Assembly (NCBI RefSeq): GCF_021191705.1
Contig: NZ_JAIWPU010000056.1
Location: 1-41,041 of the forward strand
Direction of reading: 5' to 3'
Length of the DNA: 41,041 nucleotides
Source of the DNA: Proluteimonas flavola
GTDB lineage: Bacteria; Pseudomonadota; Gammaproteobacteria; Xanthomonadales; Xanthomonadaceae
Position 1 is the stretch's first letter; each line of letters starts with the position of its first letter. This document shows positions 9,447 to 18,032 of this stretch, in pieces. A model generated the notes under the pieces. It had not been told where the DNA came from, searched no databases, and saw nothing but the letters and a program-made list of their open reading frames with translations. A program made the translations under genes and the position numbers.

Positions 9447-10279
9447 GCCAGTTGCTCCTCTTCCATTGCGTGTTGCGTGGCTTCCCTTCTCCGGATGAAT
9501 GCACCCGTGGCCATGGCCGCGACCGAGATCACGACCATGATGGTGGAGACGGCGGCGATGACCGGCGTCAGGTTGAAGTCGATCTCCTCGAAGAACTTGC
9601 GCGTGAGCGTCTTGCCGCCGACATCGGAGATGAACAGCGCCACCGTGGCCTCGTCGAACGAGGACAGGAACGCGAAGATCGCGCCGGCCACGATGCCGGG
9701 CCAGATGGACGGCAGCACCACGTCGAAGAACGCGCGGGTGCGCGAGGCGCCGCAGTTGAGTGCGGCCAGTTCCAGCATGGGGTCGAAGCCGCGCAGCGCG
9801 GCCGAGACGGTGATGACGACGTACGGCACGCCGAGCATGGTGTGGGCGAGCAGGAAGCCGGTGGTGGTGCCGACCAGCCGCAGCGGTGCGAACGAGAGGT
9901 AGAGCGCGATCGCCAGCACGATGTGCGGCAGCACCAGCGGGCTCAGGGTGAGCGCGTACAGCAGGCCGGACCCCGGCAGGCGGCTGCGCGCCAGCGCCAG
10001 GGCCGCCGCCGTGCCCACCAGCGTGGCGCCGATCATCGAGCCGAAGGCGATCTTGAGGCTGAACAGCGTCGAGTCGATCCAGTCCGGGTCGCTGAAGTAG
10101 CGCTGGAACCAGCGCAGGCCGTAGCTGCTGGGCGGGAACTCGATGTACTCGGCCTCGCCGAAGGCCATCGGGATCACGATCAGCGTGGGCGCGACCAGGA
10201 ACACCAGCACGGCGCACACGATGCAGGCGAGCGCCAATTCTCCGCCGAACCGTCTGGCAGAGCCCAACACGAGCGACAT
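9443..10279 (-). CDS. ABC transporter permease, PotC-like
   Basis: A 278-residue inner-membrane permease with about six transmembrane helices. The segment GFDPMLELAALNCGASRTRAF followed by DVVLPSIWPGI is the EAA loop that docks on the ATPase. FAFLSSFDEATVALF is typical of PotC/PotI subunits. The ATG at 10277-10279 starts 1 nt after the stop of the PotB-like gene, and an earlier in-frame start would overlap that gene heavily. Its stop overlaps the binding-protein start by ATGA. It should form a heterodimer with the product of 10281-11144. Confidence 0.9.
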   Translation of the reverse strand: MSLVLGSARRFGGELALACIVCAVLVFLVAPTLIVIPMAFGEAEYIEFPPSSYGLRWFQRYFSDPDWIDSTLFSLKIAFGSMIGATLVGTAAALALARSRLPGSGLLYALTLSPLVLPHIVLAIALYLSFAPLRLVGTTTGFLLAHTMLGVPYVVITVSAALRGFDPMLELAALNCGASRTRAFFDVVLPSIWPGIVAGAIFAFLSSFDEATVALFISDVGGKTLTRKFFEEIDFNLTPVIAAVSTIMVVISVAAMATGAFIRRREATQHAMEEEQLA

Positions 10280-10280
10280 C

Positions 10281-11144
10281 TCACAACCCTTTCGACAACG
10301 AGAGGAAGCGCCGGAACACGACGACAATGACGAGGGTGGCGACCAGCAGCAGCACCGACAGGGCGCTGGCGAAGGGCCAGTCCAGGATGTCCATGGCCTG
10401 CTGGCTGATCAGCGTGGCGGCCATCAGGGTGTCCGGGCCGCCGACGAGCGCGGGGGTGATGTAGAAGCCCAGCGCCAGGATGAAGACGAGCAGGCAGCCG
10501 GCGAACACGCCCGGCAGGCTCAGCGGCAGCGTCACCGTGACGAAGCCGGTGATGGCACCCGCGCCGAGGTTGCGCGCGGCACGCTCGTAGTCCGGTGGGA
10601 TCGACCGCAGCGAGGCGTAGATCGGCAGGATCATGTAGGGCAGCAGCACGTGGGTCATGGCGATCAGCACGGCGCCTTCGTTGTAGAGCAGCCGCAGCGG
10701 CGCGTCGGTCAGGCCGAGCCACTGCAGCGCGCCGTTGATGAGGCCGTTGGTCTGCAGCATCACGATCCAGGCGTAGGACCGCACCAGCACGCTGGTCCAC
10801 AGCGGCACCAGCACGCAGGCGGCCACCAGCAGCGCCTTGCGCCCGGACAGCCGCGACATCAGCACCGACACCGGGTAGCCGAGCAGGAAGGCGAACACGG
10901 TCACCAGCGCTGCGATGCGCACGGTGCGCAGGAAGACGTTCACGTACAGCGGCGTGTCGAGCGCACGCAGGATGTGGCGCAGGGTGAAGTCGGGATCGAA
11001 CATCGACAGCGACAGCAGCCGACCCACCGGGTAGAGAAACGCGACGCAGAACAGCGCGATCAGCGGCAGCAGCAGGAGCAAGGCCGCGAAGGGGCTGTAG
11101 ATGCCAGCCGTGGAGGTGGAAGCGCCGATCGCGCGGGCGGCCAT
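10281..11144 (-). CDS. ABC transporter permease, PotB-like
   Basis: A 287-residue inner-membrane permease of the PotB/PotH type with six predicted helices (first at about 15-40). The EAA coupling loop reads DYERAARNLGAGAITGF...TLPLSLPG. The preceding SYAWIVMLQTNGLIN block is characteristic of PotB proteins. AAGGAG lies 7 nt before the ATG at 11142-11144. It starts 2 nt after the ATPase gene stop. With the PotC-like subunit it forms the channel of the importer. Confidence 0.9.
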   Translation of the reverse strand: MAARAIGASTSTAGIYSPFAALLLLLPLIALFCVAFLYPVGRLLSLSMFDPDFTLRHILRALDTPLYVNVFLRTVRIAALVTVFAFLLGYPVSVLMSRLSGRKALLVAACVLVPLWTSVLVRSYAWIVMLQTNGLINGALQWLGLTDAPLRLLYNEGAVLIAMTHVLLPYMILPIYASLRSIPPDYERAARNLGAGAITGFVTVTLPLSLPGVFAGCLLVFILALGFYITPALVGGPDTLMAATLISQQAMDILDWPFASALSVLLLVATLVIVVVFRRFLSLSKGL

Positions 11145-11146
11145 GG

Positions 11147-12265
11147 TCAGCTCCTTTCCGGAAAGGCGGTCGCCCGCGTGGCGTCGAGGGCGACGCCCAC
11201 GCGGCTGCCGGCCGGCAGGTGCCGCGACGTGCCGGGATCGGTCTGCACCTGCAGCAGTTCGCCGCCGGGCAGGCGGACGAACGCCAGTTCGGAGGAACCG
11301 ACGAAACGTGCGCCTTCGAGGATGCCGCTCAGTTGCGCCTCATCGCCGTCCGCCAGCCGCACGGCCTCGGGCCGCAGGGCCAGGCGCACGTCCTGGTCGG
11401 CGTCCACGCCGCGGCAGCGCGCGCTTGGCATGAGGATGTCCACCTTGTCGCCGATCCGCACCCGTGCGCCCTGGGCGTCCACCGCCAGGCAGCGCGCGGA
11501 GACGAAGCTCGTCCGCCCGATGAAATCGGCCACGAACGGCGAGGCCGGCGCGTCGTACAGCTCGTCGGGGGTGCCGATCTGCTCGATCCGGCCCTGGTTC
11601 ATCACCACCACGCGGTCCGACAGGCTCAGCGCCTCTTCCTGGTCGTGGGTGACGTAGACGATGGTGACGCCCACGGTCCGGTGCAGGCGGGCGATCTCCA
11701 GCTGCATCTGGTCGCGCAGCTTCTTGTCCAGGGCCGAGAGCGGTTCGTCCATCAGCATCACCGGCGGCTGGAACACCAGCGCACGGGCGACCGCGACGCG
11801 CTGCTGCTGGCCGCCGGACAGCGAGGCCGGCATGCGGCTCCCGTATGCGTCCAGGCTGACGAGCTTGAGCGCATCGTCCACGCGACGGCGCACTTCGGCG
11901 CGCGGCACACCCCGCCGCTTGAGCGGATAGGCAATGTTGTCGGCGACCGACATGTGCGGGAACAGCGCGTAGCGCTGGAACACCATGCCCAGGTTGCGCT
12001 TCTCCGGTCGGGTGTCGGTCATGTCCTTGCCGCCGATGACCAGGCGCCCGGAGGTCGGCCGCTCGAACCCGGCGATCATCATCAAGAGCGTGGTCTTGCC
12101 CGAGCCGGATGGACCGAGGATGGAGACGAATTCGCCGGGGTGTACGGTCAGCGAGACGCCGTCCACCGCCATGAAGGCGCTGCCGTAGCTCTTGGCGATG
12201 GCGTCCACGGCGATGCCGGCGCCGGCGATGTGGACGGCCCCATCCAGGGGCGGGCTGGCATTCAT
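11147..12265 (-). CDS. ABC transporter ATP-binding protein, PotA-like
   Basis: A 372-residue ATPase that powers the importer. Visible: Walker A GPSGSGKTT (51-59), Q-loop FQRYALFPHMSV (about 96-107), signature LSGGQQQR (149-156), Walker B VMLMDEP (169-175), D-loop SALD and the switch histidine in YVTHDQEEA. The C-terminal 120 residues look like the TOBE-type regulatory barrel of PotA/MalK-like subunits (LRPEAVRL, EGARFVGSSELAFV). The ATG at 12263-12265 overlaps the stop of the DUF1445 gene by ATGA, tying transporter synthesis to the upstream catabolic enzymes. Confidence 0.93.
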   Translation of the reverse strand: MNASPPLDGAVHIAGAGIAVDAIAKSYGSAFMAVDGVSLTVHPGEFVSILGPSGSGKTTLLMMIAGFERPTSGRLVIGGKDMTDTRPEKRNLGMVFQRYALFPHMSVADNIAYPLKRRGVPRAEVRRRVDDALKLVSLDAYGSRMPASLSGGQQQRVAVARALVFQPPVMLMDEPLSALDKKLRDQMQLEIARLHRTVGVTIVYVTHDQEEALSLSDRVVVMNQGRIEQIGTPDELYDAPASPFVADFIGRTSFVSARCLAVDAQGARVRIGDKVDILMPSARCRGVDADQDVRLALRPEAVRLADGDEAQLSGILEGARFVGSSELAFVRLPGGELLQVQTDPGTSRHLPAGSRVGVALDATRATAFPERS

Positions 12266-13092
12266 GAGCGTGTCTCCGCAAGCTGTAAATCGGTGACGAA
12301 CATGTGGCCGGCGGCGTGCGTGATCATCTCGGGCACACCTGCGGCGATGGCGATGGCCTGCGGGGTGACCCCGCAGGCCCAGAAGACCGGTACCTCACCG
12401 TCGCGCAGGGGGTTGAAGCGCCCCCACTCGACCTTGGACAGGTCCGGGATGCCGATCTCGGCGGCGGGGCCGACATGCACCGGCGCGCCATGGGCGAGCG
12501 GGTAGCGGCGGGTGATGGCGTAGGCGTCCTCGACGCGATGCGCCGGGATCGGGCGCATGGTGACCACGACGGGACCATGCAACCGGCCGGCCGGACGGCA
12601 CGGGATGGAGGATGTGTAGACGGAGATGCGGCCGTCCTCCTGTTCGAGGTGCCGCTGGGGGATGCCGGCGCTCTCCAGCACCTCGTCCATGGAGTTCGAA
12701 CAGCCGACCAGGAAGGCGACGTGGTCCCTGCGCCACAGGTCTTTGATGTCCCGCCGCTCCTCAACCATCCGGCCGTCGCGGAACACGCGGTAGCCCGGCA
12801 GGTCGGTGCGAATGTCCGCGCCGGGTGCGCAGTGGCGCGGCTCCGGATCGCCGGTGTCGGTCACCTCGATGATCGGGCATGGCTTGGGGTTGCGCTGCGC
12901 GAACAGGAGAAAATCGTAGGCGTAGGCTTCGGGCACGATGGCCAGGTTGGCCTGGACCCGGCCGCGCGCCAGGCCGTGGGTGGCGCGGGTCCAGCGGCCG
13001 GCGCGCACCGCCTCGCGCACGTCCGCACCGGTGGCGGCGGCGAGATCGGCGCGGGTGAGCGGCCCGGGCTGGGTGCCGGTCGCGGCGCTCAT
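12262..13092 (-). CDS. DUF1445 family protein (putative hydro-lyase / D-glutamate cyclase family)
   Basis: A 276-residue cytoplasmic protein of the DUF1445 family, annotated in bacteria as 'putative hydro-lyase' and related to the C-terminal part of the mammalian D-glutamate cyclase DGLUCY, which forms 5-oxoproline. Matching marks are PEAYAYDFLLFAQRNPKPCPIIEV (in part), DIRTDLPGYRVFRDG, VAFLVGCSNSMDEVL, CGVTPQAIAIAAG and the C-terminal ITHAAGHMFVTD. Length is normal (about 260-280). The ATG at 13090-13092 overlaps the M24 gene stop by ATGA. Its position between an M24 hydrolase and an importer suggests it acts on the imported compound or a product released by the hydrolase. The true substrate here is unknown. 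Confidence 0.85.
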   Translation of the reverse strand: MSAATGTQPGPLTRADLAAATGADVREAVRAGRWTRATHGLARGRVQANLAIVPEAYAYDFLLFAQRNPKPCPIIEVTDTGDPEPRHCAPGADIRTDLPGYRVFRDGRMVEERRDIKDLWRRDHVAFLVGCSNSMDEVLESAGIPQRHLEQEDGRISVYTSSIPCRPAGRLHGPVVVTMRPIPAHRVEDAYAITRRYPLAHGAPVHVGPAAEIGIPDLSKVEWGRFNPLRDGEVPVFWACGVTPQAIAIAAGVPEMITHAAGHMFVTDLQLAETRS

Positions 13093-14327
13093 GTGCCGAT
13101 CTCCACCAGCGCGCCGGAGGTGGTCATGAAGGTCTCGATGCCGTGCGCGCGCACGACGACGGTGTCCTCCACCTGCAGGCCGCCCCAGCCCAGTTCGTAG
13201 TAGGGGGTCTCCACGCACATCACCATGCCCTCCTCGATCACGTCCTGGCTGGCGGCGGTGAGGTCCGGGAGGTCGTAGCCGTCGAGGCCGATGCCGTGGC
13301 CGACGTGCGAGCGCTCGTAATGCGGGATGCCCTCGCGCCGCACGGTCTCGACCGCGATCTCGAAGATGCGCGAGGCGCGCACGCCGGGCCGGATGGCCTC
13401 CAGCGCCGCGTCGACGCCGCGGTGCAGCGCGTGGTGGTAGCGCCGCACACGCTCAGGCGCCTGGCCGAGCGTGGCGATGCGGGCGATGTCGGCGCGGTAG
13501 TGCCGGTAGCGGCCGCCCGCGTCGAACCGGATGATGTCCCCCTCGGCGAGCGGCGTGTCCGACGGCTGCACGTTGGGCATGGCGCTGCGCACGCCAAAGC
13601 CGATGCAGCCCAGCACCGGTGTGCCGTCCTCCGCGACGGTCTGCGCATGGAACGCGCGGGCCATCTCGATTTCGGTGATGCCGGGCCGGGCGATGTCGAG
13701 CGCGGCGGCGATGGAGCGTTCGGTGATCTGCGCCGCTTGGCGCAGGCGCGCGATCTCTTCCGGCGTCTTGACCGCGCGGATGCCGCGGAACAAGCGCATC
13801 GCCGGGACCAGGTGCGCGTCGGGCAACAACGCCTGCAGCGCTTCCCATTGCCCGGGCATCAGTCCGAGTTCGTCGACCGCGATCCGGGCCGACGCCAACC
13901 CGCGCGCCCGGATCGCGGCCACCAGCGCGGACAGCGCGTCGTCCTCGACCGGCAGGTCGTCCAGCGCGACCTGCCGCGCGCTCAGGGGATCGAGCCGGCC
14001 CTCGGCCCGGTCGAAGCGGAAATAGCCGAAGCGCCGCACATCGGTGACCCACACCGGCTGGTCGGCCAGCAGGTCCAACAGCGAACTGGCGAACACCAGG
14101 CAGGCGTTCTCGGGATCCTCGGCGGGCAGCAGCACGTAGGTCTGCGGCCCACGACGGATCCACTGCGACAGCGCCCAATAGCCGCTGGCGTAGGTGACGT
14201 TCTCCGGCGAGGTGGCGACGATGGCGGCCACGCCTTCGGCCGCGAGCACCTGACGCAGCCTTGGCAGGTTCACCAGCCGGTGGGCGTGCGCGAACTGTGC
14301 GGGGGATTCCAGGGCAAGATCGTTCAT
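13089..14327 (-). CDS. M24 family metallohydrolase (Xaa-Pro peptidase / creatinase-like)
   Basis: A 412-residue pita-bread-fold protein. The N-terminal creatinase-like domain spans about 15-175 (LRQVLAAEGVAAIVATSPENVTYASGY), the catalytic domain about 190-405. All five metal ligands of M24 metallopeptidases are present: Asp269 (IIRFDAGG), Asp280 (RADIARI), His344 (HVGHGIGL), Glu373 (CVETPYY) and Glu387 (QVEDTV). It is therefore likely a dinuclear-metal C-N hydrolase rather than creatinase, which lacks metals. Relatives include Xaa-Pro aminopeptidases and ectoine hydrolase (DoeA). GAGGAG precedes the ATG at 14325-14327, which overlaps the IclR stop by ATGA. Context suggests it opens an imported amide, peptide-like or cyclic compound. 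Confidence 0.88.
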   Translation of the reverse strand: MNDLALESPAQFAHAHRLVNLPRLRQVLAAEGVAAIVATSPENVTYASGYWALSQWIRRGPQTYVLLPAEDPENACLVFASSLLDLLADQPVWVTDVRRFGYFRFDRAEGRLDPLSARQVALDDLPVEDDALSALVAAIRARGLASARIAVDELGLMPGQWEALQALLPDAHLVPAMRLFRGIRAVKTPEEIARLRQAAQITERSIAAALDIARPGITEIEMARAFHAQTVAEDGTPVLGCIGFGVRSAMPNVQPSDTPLAEGDIIRFDAGGRYRHYRADIARIATLGQAPERVRRYHHALHRGVDAALEAIRPGVRASRIFEIAVETVRREGIPHYERSHVGHGIGLDGYDLPDLTAASQDVIEEGMVMCVETPYYELGWGGLQVEDTVVVRAHGIETFMTTSGALVEIGT

Positions 14328-15127
14328 GGCGTCTCCTCGTTGACCTCTGGAGCCGCCACGGACGGCGGCGGCCCCGAGTAGCCGATCGATTGCGAACAGC
14401 GGTGCGCCGCCTCACGGACCAGGCGCACGGCGCGCTCCAGGCTGATCGCGCCGCGCTCGGTGGACAGGAACGCGACACTGATCGCGGCAACGGGTTGGCC
14501 CCCGGCGTCGCGGATCAGCGCGGCGGCCGACGCCAGGCTGTCGATGTTCTCGCCATTGACGATCGCGAAGTCCTGGCGGCGGATCGCGGCCAGGTCGGCG
14601 AGCACGGCGTCAACGCTGGTGCGCGTGGCGGCGGTGTAGGTCTGCAGCGGTTCCGGTCCGAGCACTGCGCGGGCAGTGTCGTCGGCCAGCGTGGACAGCA
14701 GCATCTTGCCGATCGCGGTCGAGTGCATGTTGATGTGCGAGCCTGGCAGGACGCGCACCGAGATCGGGCCGCTGCTCTGGATGCTGTCGAGGTAGAGGGC
14801 GCCACCTTCTCGCAGGACACCGAGGTAGCCGTTGAGGTGATGCTGGTCGGCCAGTTGCGTCAATTCGCGCGTCACCGCCGAGAGCAGCCTGTCCTCGCGT
14901 CGCATGGTGCTGCCCAGCACGACCGACCGATACCCCAGCCGGTAGCGCCGGGTCTCGCTCGCCTGGGCTACGAAGCCATTGGCGGCAAGCGTGTGGACCA
15001 GGCGTTGCACGATCGTCGGGCTCAAGCCGAGTTCGCGCGCGATGTCCCGCACGCCGAGGTCCACCTCGGTCCTGTCGAGGAGTTCGAGCACTGCGAGGCC
15101 GCGTTCGAGGGATTGATTGCCCGCCAT
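14324..15127 (-). CDS. IclR family transcriptional regulator
   Basis: A 267-residue regulator. The N-terminal winged helix-turn-helix is SLERGLAVLELLDR...VRDIARELGLSPTIVQRLVHTLAANGFV (about 6-53). The C-terminal IclR effector domain follows, with GSHINMHSTAIGKMLLSTL as the family's conserved block and QPVAAISVAFLS near the end. The first gene of the operon, it overlaps the M24 start by ATGA. It should sense the substrate or a breakdown product and control its own operon; repeated CGAT..TCG half-sites immediately upstream (15137-15184) are good candidate operators. Whether it represses or activates cannot be told from sequence. Confidence 0.93.
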   Translation of the reverse strand: MAGNQSLERGLAVLELLDRTEVDLGVRDIARELGLSPTIVQRLVHTLAANGFVAQASETRRYRLGYRSVVLGSTMRREDRLLSAVTRELTQLADQHHLNGYLGVLREGGALYLDSIQSSGPISVRVLPGSHINMHSTAIGKMLLSTLADDTARAVLGPEPLQTYTAATRTSVDAVLADLAAIRRQDFAIVNGENIDSLASAAALIRDAGGQPVAAISVAFLSTERGAISLERAVRLVREAAHRCSQSIGYSGPPPSVAAPEVNEETP

Positions 15128-15136
15128 TGATTGTTC

Positions 15137-15184
15137 CGATTATCGTAACAGTGAAACGATATTCGTCTGATCTACGATTATTCG
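15137..15184. promoter_or_regulatory. Candidate IclR operator: inverted half-sites plus a third copy
   Basis: CGATTATCGT (15137-15146) and ACGATATTCG (15156-15165) form a near-perfect inverted pair with a 9-nt spacer, and a third half-site ACGATTATTCG lies at 15174-15184. The region is sharply AT-richer than its surroundings and sits 10-57 nt upstream of the IclR start. This is the expected place for autoregulation and for the operon promoter. Binding is inferred. Confidence 0.6.
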
Positions 15185-15244
15185 TGTGTGCCGTCAACGC
15201 GGGGCGGCGATTTTCCCGCCAGCCGTGCGCCTGCATGGCGATCG

Positions 15245-16480
15245 CTATGGCGTCCCGCGGACGGGCCGAAGCAGGCGCACCAGGACGGTGAGTGCGGCCA
15301 AAGAGGCGACGCTGGCGATGATCGCGAGCAGCAGGGCGCCCCGCCCGCCCCAGTTCGCCAGCGCGTAGGCGAAGGCGACCGGGGTGATGGCGCTGGCCAA
15401 GTGCTGCGGGGCGCCGAGGCGTCCCGACCAAGTGCCGAAGCGCGCGGCGCCGTAAACGGCGTAGGGGATGGCGGCGCGTGCGACCACCATCAGCGCATTG
15501 GCCACCGCGAACAGCACGATGAACCCTACGGCCGCTGGCAAGGCGACGGTGTGGTCCGTCCACGCGGCGGCCGACAGGAGGCACACCCCGAGCGGGAGAA
15601 TGGCCGCGCCCACCAGCCCGGAGGCGAACGGGTTGATCCGATCGGCCACGGCGATCTGCGCGGCGCGGATGCCGACCTGGATCGGACCGATTGCGCTGAT
15701 CAGGAGAACGGCGCTGGACCGAGCGACGCCCAACGCGTCGAAGATGCCGATCAGGTGCAAGGCGAACCCGGTAGTGACGAAGATGTTGCACGACAGGGCG
15801 AGCGCGAGCGCGGGGAAGGCCCCGCGCGGGGGGGTGTCCGCGACGGTGGGGGTTGCCGACCGTGGTACGTCCACGGACCGCCTGCGGGGCGGCCGGCTGC
15901 GGCCGACCGACGCGCGGCGGGGCAAAAGCCACCCGTGGAGGGGCGCGCACAGCGCGAGATGCAGGCCGGCGGCCGCGAGGGCGACCGCGCGCCAGCCCGA
16001 GGCCTCTCCGACGAGATGGATGGCGGGCAAGCACACGGTGCCGGCCAGTCCAGTGGCGAAGACGAGGATGGCGAAACCGCGCGCGGGATTGCGCGGGCAG
16101 GCTTGCGCGATGGCGGCGTGCGCAGCGTTCGACAAGGCGCCGCCGCAGAGCCCGCCCAGCAGCAGCCAGGCGCCAAGATACTGCGCGGGTGTGCGGGCGG
16201 CCGCCAGGGCGAGGAACCCCGCCGCTGCGATCATCGATCCGACCGCCATCACCGGCCCCGCGCCATGCCGGTCGATCCGCCGCCCGACCCACGGGGCGAT
16301 CAACGCACCGACGACATACATCAGCGAGACGCCGCCGAAGATGAGCTCGAGGCGGGTGCCCAGCCCGCGCGCCATCTCGTCGCCCATCGCGGCCGGGAAG
16401 TAGAGGACGGTGCCCCAGCCGACGATCTGCGTCACGCCCAAGGCGATTGCAGCGGTGGTCTCTTGTCCGGATTTCTCCAT
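15245..16480 (-). CDS. MFS transporter
   Basis: A 411-residue major facilitator protein with about 12 hydrophobic helices in two halves, joined by a basic, Pro/Arg-rich cytoplasmic loop (about 195-220, RRASVGRSRPPRRRS). The motif-A-like loop between helices 2 and 3 reads GRRIDRHGAG (about 66-75). It is close to the monocarboxylate-porter-like group of bacterial MFS proteins by general look. It lies just upstream of the IclR operon on the same strand, with its own stop 118 nt before the IclR start, so it is either separately transcribed or an upstream member. The start at 16478-16480 has no strong ribosome site. It may export a product or import a related substrate. Confidence 0.82.
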   Translation of the reverse strand: MEKSGQETTAAIALGVTQIVGWGTVLYFPAAMGDEMARGLGTRLELIFGGVSLMYVVGALIAPWVGRRIDRHGAGPVMAVGSMIAAAGFLALAAARTPAQYLGAWLLLGGLCGGALSNAAHAAIAQACPRNPARGFAILVFATGLAGTVCLPAIHLVGEASGWRAVALAAAGLHLALCAPLHGWLLPRRASVGRSRPPRRRSVDVPRSATPTVADTPPRGAFPALALALSCNIFVTTGFALHLIGIFDALGVARSSAVLLISAIGPIQVGIRAAQIAVADRINPFASGLVGAAILPLGVCLLSAAAWTDHTVALPAAVGFIVLFAVANALMVVARAAIPYAVYGAARFGTWSGRLGAPQHLASAITPVAFAYALANWGGRGALLLAIIASVASLAALTVLVRLLRPVRGTP

Positions 16481-17105
16481 CGCAGCGGGCGGCGGCGTCC
16501 TGCCGATCAGCTGGAGGTGGGCGACTTCGGGCGGGACGAAGCGTTCAGTGTCTTGGCCGCTGCTCGAAGCGTCGGCGGATTGAAGCTGTGCATGGACATC
16601 GCGCCGCCGGCTATCGGTTTCTCAGACCGGCCTTGATCTGCCCGATCCACTCCTCGCGGCTCGCCACTTCGGCTGAGGCTGCAAGGTTAGGATCGGTTCG
16701 GGCCTAAGGGTTGTAGGAAAAGTCCTAGTTTGCTGTCGGACTACTGCTCGGCCTTCGTGGACCGGGCGCTGCGTCCGCCAATGCGGGTTGTGACCGTGCG
16801 CATGCATCGGGCAGGCTCTCTCATGCAACTCCTGTGGCGAGGCACTGTCGGCTCGCCGGCCCGTTGCGCGGGCACCAGGAGGTCAAGTCACGACGGATGC
16901 GCACATCCGGCATGGGACCCGTAGAGAACGCGCGCCGCCCGGGCGCACCTCGGGTGTTGGTCAGCGGCTACCACGTGTCCGTCCCCCGCATGGCGCGCGA
17001 TCCCGCTCGGCCGTCGCGCTCGGACGATCCGCGCGCAATGATCCTGCGCCGGTCGGCGCGCTTGCGCGACGGGTCGTCCCGTCCGACCGCCCGGAAACCG
17101 ACGCC
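16481..17105. other. Long divergent intergenic region between MFS and LysR genes
   Basis: These 625 bp separate the leftward MFS gene from the rightward LysR gene. No short frame here has both a ribosome site and a sensible translation. The middle holds an AT-richer promoter-like patch around 16705-16735 with the inverted repeat TAGGA-AAAG-TCCTA (16714-16727). A divergent regulator/target pair is the classic LysR layout, so operator sites for the LysR protein are expected here. The gap is longer than usual and may contain decayed DNA. Confidence 0.4.
16714..16727. promoter_or_regulatory. Short inverted repeat in the MFS/LysR gap
   Basis: TAGGA (16714-16718) and TCCTA (16723-16727) are inverted around AAAG within an AT-richer patch. 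It may be an operator or promoter element for one of the flanking genes. The arms are only 5 bp, so it is tentative. Confidence 0.25.
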
Positions 17106-18032
17106 ATGGACAAACTGCTGCGCAATTCGCTTCGACAAATCGACGTGCAGGACATTCTGGTGTTTCTGGCGATCCTCGATCTGGGCAACACCCGCAAGGT
17201 GTCCCACAAGCTGCGTGTCAGCCAGTCCACAGTGAGCTATTGCCTGAAGCGCTTGCGGATGTGCTTCGCTGATCGATTGTTCGTCTCCGGGCAGCACGGG
17301 ATGGCGCCAACGGCCAAGGCCGAGGCGATCGCGCCGTACCTGAAAACGATCATCACTTCGATCAACCGGTGTGCGCGGCCCGAGCAGGAACTGTTGGCGC
17401 GGACGGCGCGCAAGATCGTCCGCATCTGCGCGCCGGAGTATTTCGAGCTGCTGCTCCTGCCCCGCGTGGCGCGGGGGATCATCGACGGCCCGGTGCGGTG
17501 CGCGGTGCATGTTGAGCGCTTGCAGCAGGAGATCCCGACCGAACGCTTGCTGGCGGGGCAACTCGATCTCGCTTGTGGCTTCGGACCGGGATACCACCAC
17601 ATCCACCCAGACCTGGATCGAGAAGCGTTGGTCAGCGATTCGTTCGTCTGCCTGACCTCGCGACGCGCCGGGACTGCAACGCCGCTGACGGTGAACGAGT
17701 TCTGCGCCGTACGTCACGCGTTCCCGACACCGTGGGATTCGCCGACCAACATCTTCGATGCCTGGCTGGATCGAATCGATCGAACGCGCAACGTCGCGCT
17801 GCGCACGACGTCCTACCAGTCCTGTCTCAACGCACTGCCCGGCTCCGACCTGATGCTGACGCTGCCACGCCGGCTGCTACCGCGTCTGCTGATACCCGAG
17901 GGCGTCAACGTCTGCGAGCCGCCGCTCGGCTTTCCTTCGTTCACGCTCGACCTGATCTGGCCGCGGGAACGGGAATGGGAGGGCCTCTGGCTGAGGCAAC
18001 TCGTCAAGGACGGTGCAGCCAAGCTGCGATGA
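17106..18032 (+). CDS. LysR family transcriptional regulator
   Basis: A 308-residue LysR-type regulator. The helix-turn-helix is in the first 75 residues: DILVFLAILDLGNTRKVSHKL, RVSQSTVSYCLKRLRMCFADRLFV. The rest is an effector-binding domain ending WPREREWEGLWLRQLV, with a layout that recalls the NodD/SyrM-like subgroup. The ATG at 17106 has a GGAAA about 9 nt upstream. It is divergent from the MFS transporter gene, which is the most likely target. The ligand cannot be read from sequence. Confidence 0.9.
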   Translation: MDKLLRNSLRQIDVQDILVFLAILDLGNTRKVSHKLRVSQSTVSYCLKRLRMCFADRLFVSGQHGMAPTAKAEAIAPYLKTIITSINRCARPEQELLARTARKIVRICAPEYFELLLLPRVARGIIDGPVRCAVHVERLQQEIPTERLLAGQLDLACGFGPGYHHIHPDLDREALVSDSFVCLTSRRAGTATPLTVNEFCAVRHAFPTPWDSPTNIFDAWLDRIDRTRNVALRTTSYQSCLNALPGSDLMLTLPRRLLPRLLIPEGVNVCEPPLGFPSFTLDLIWPREREWEGLWLRQLVKDGAAKLR

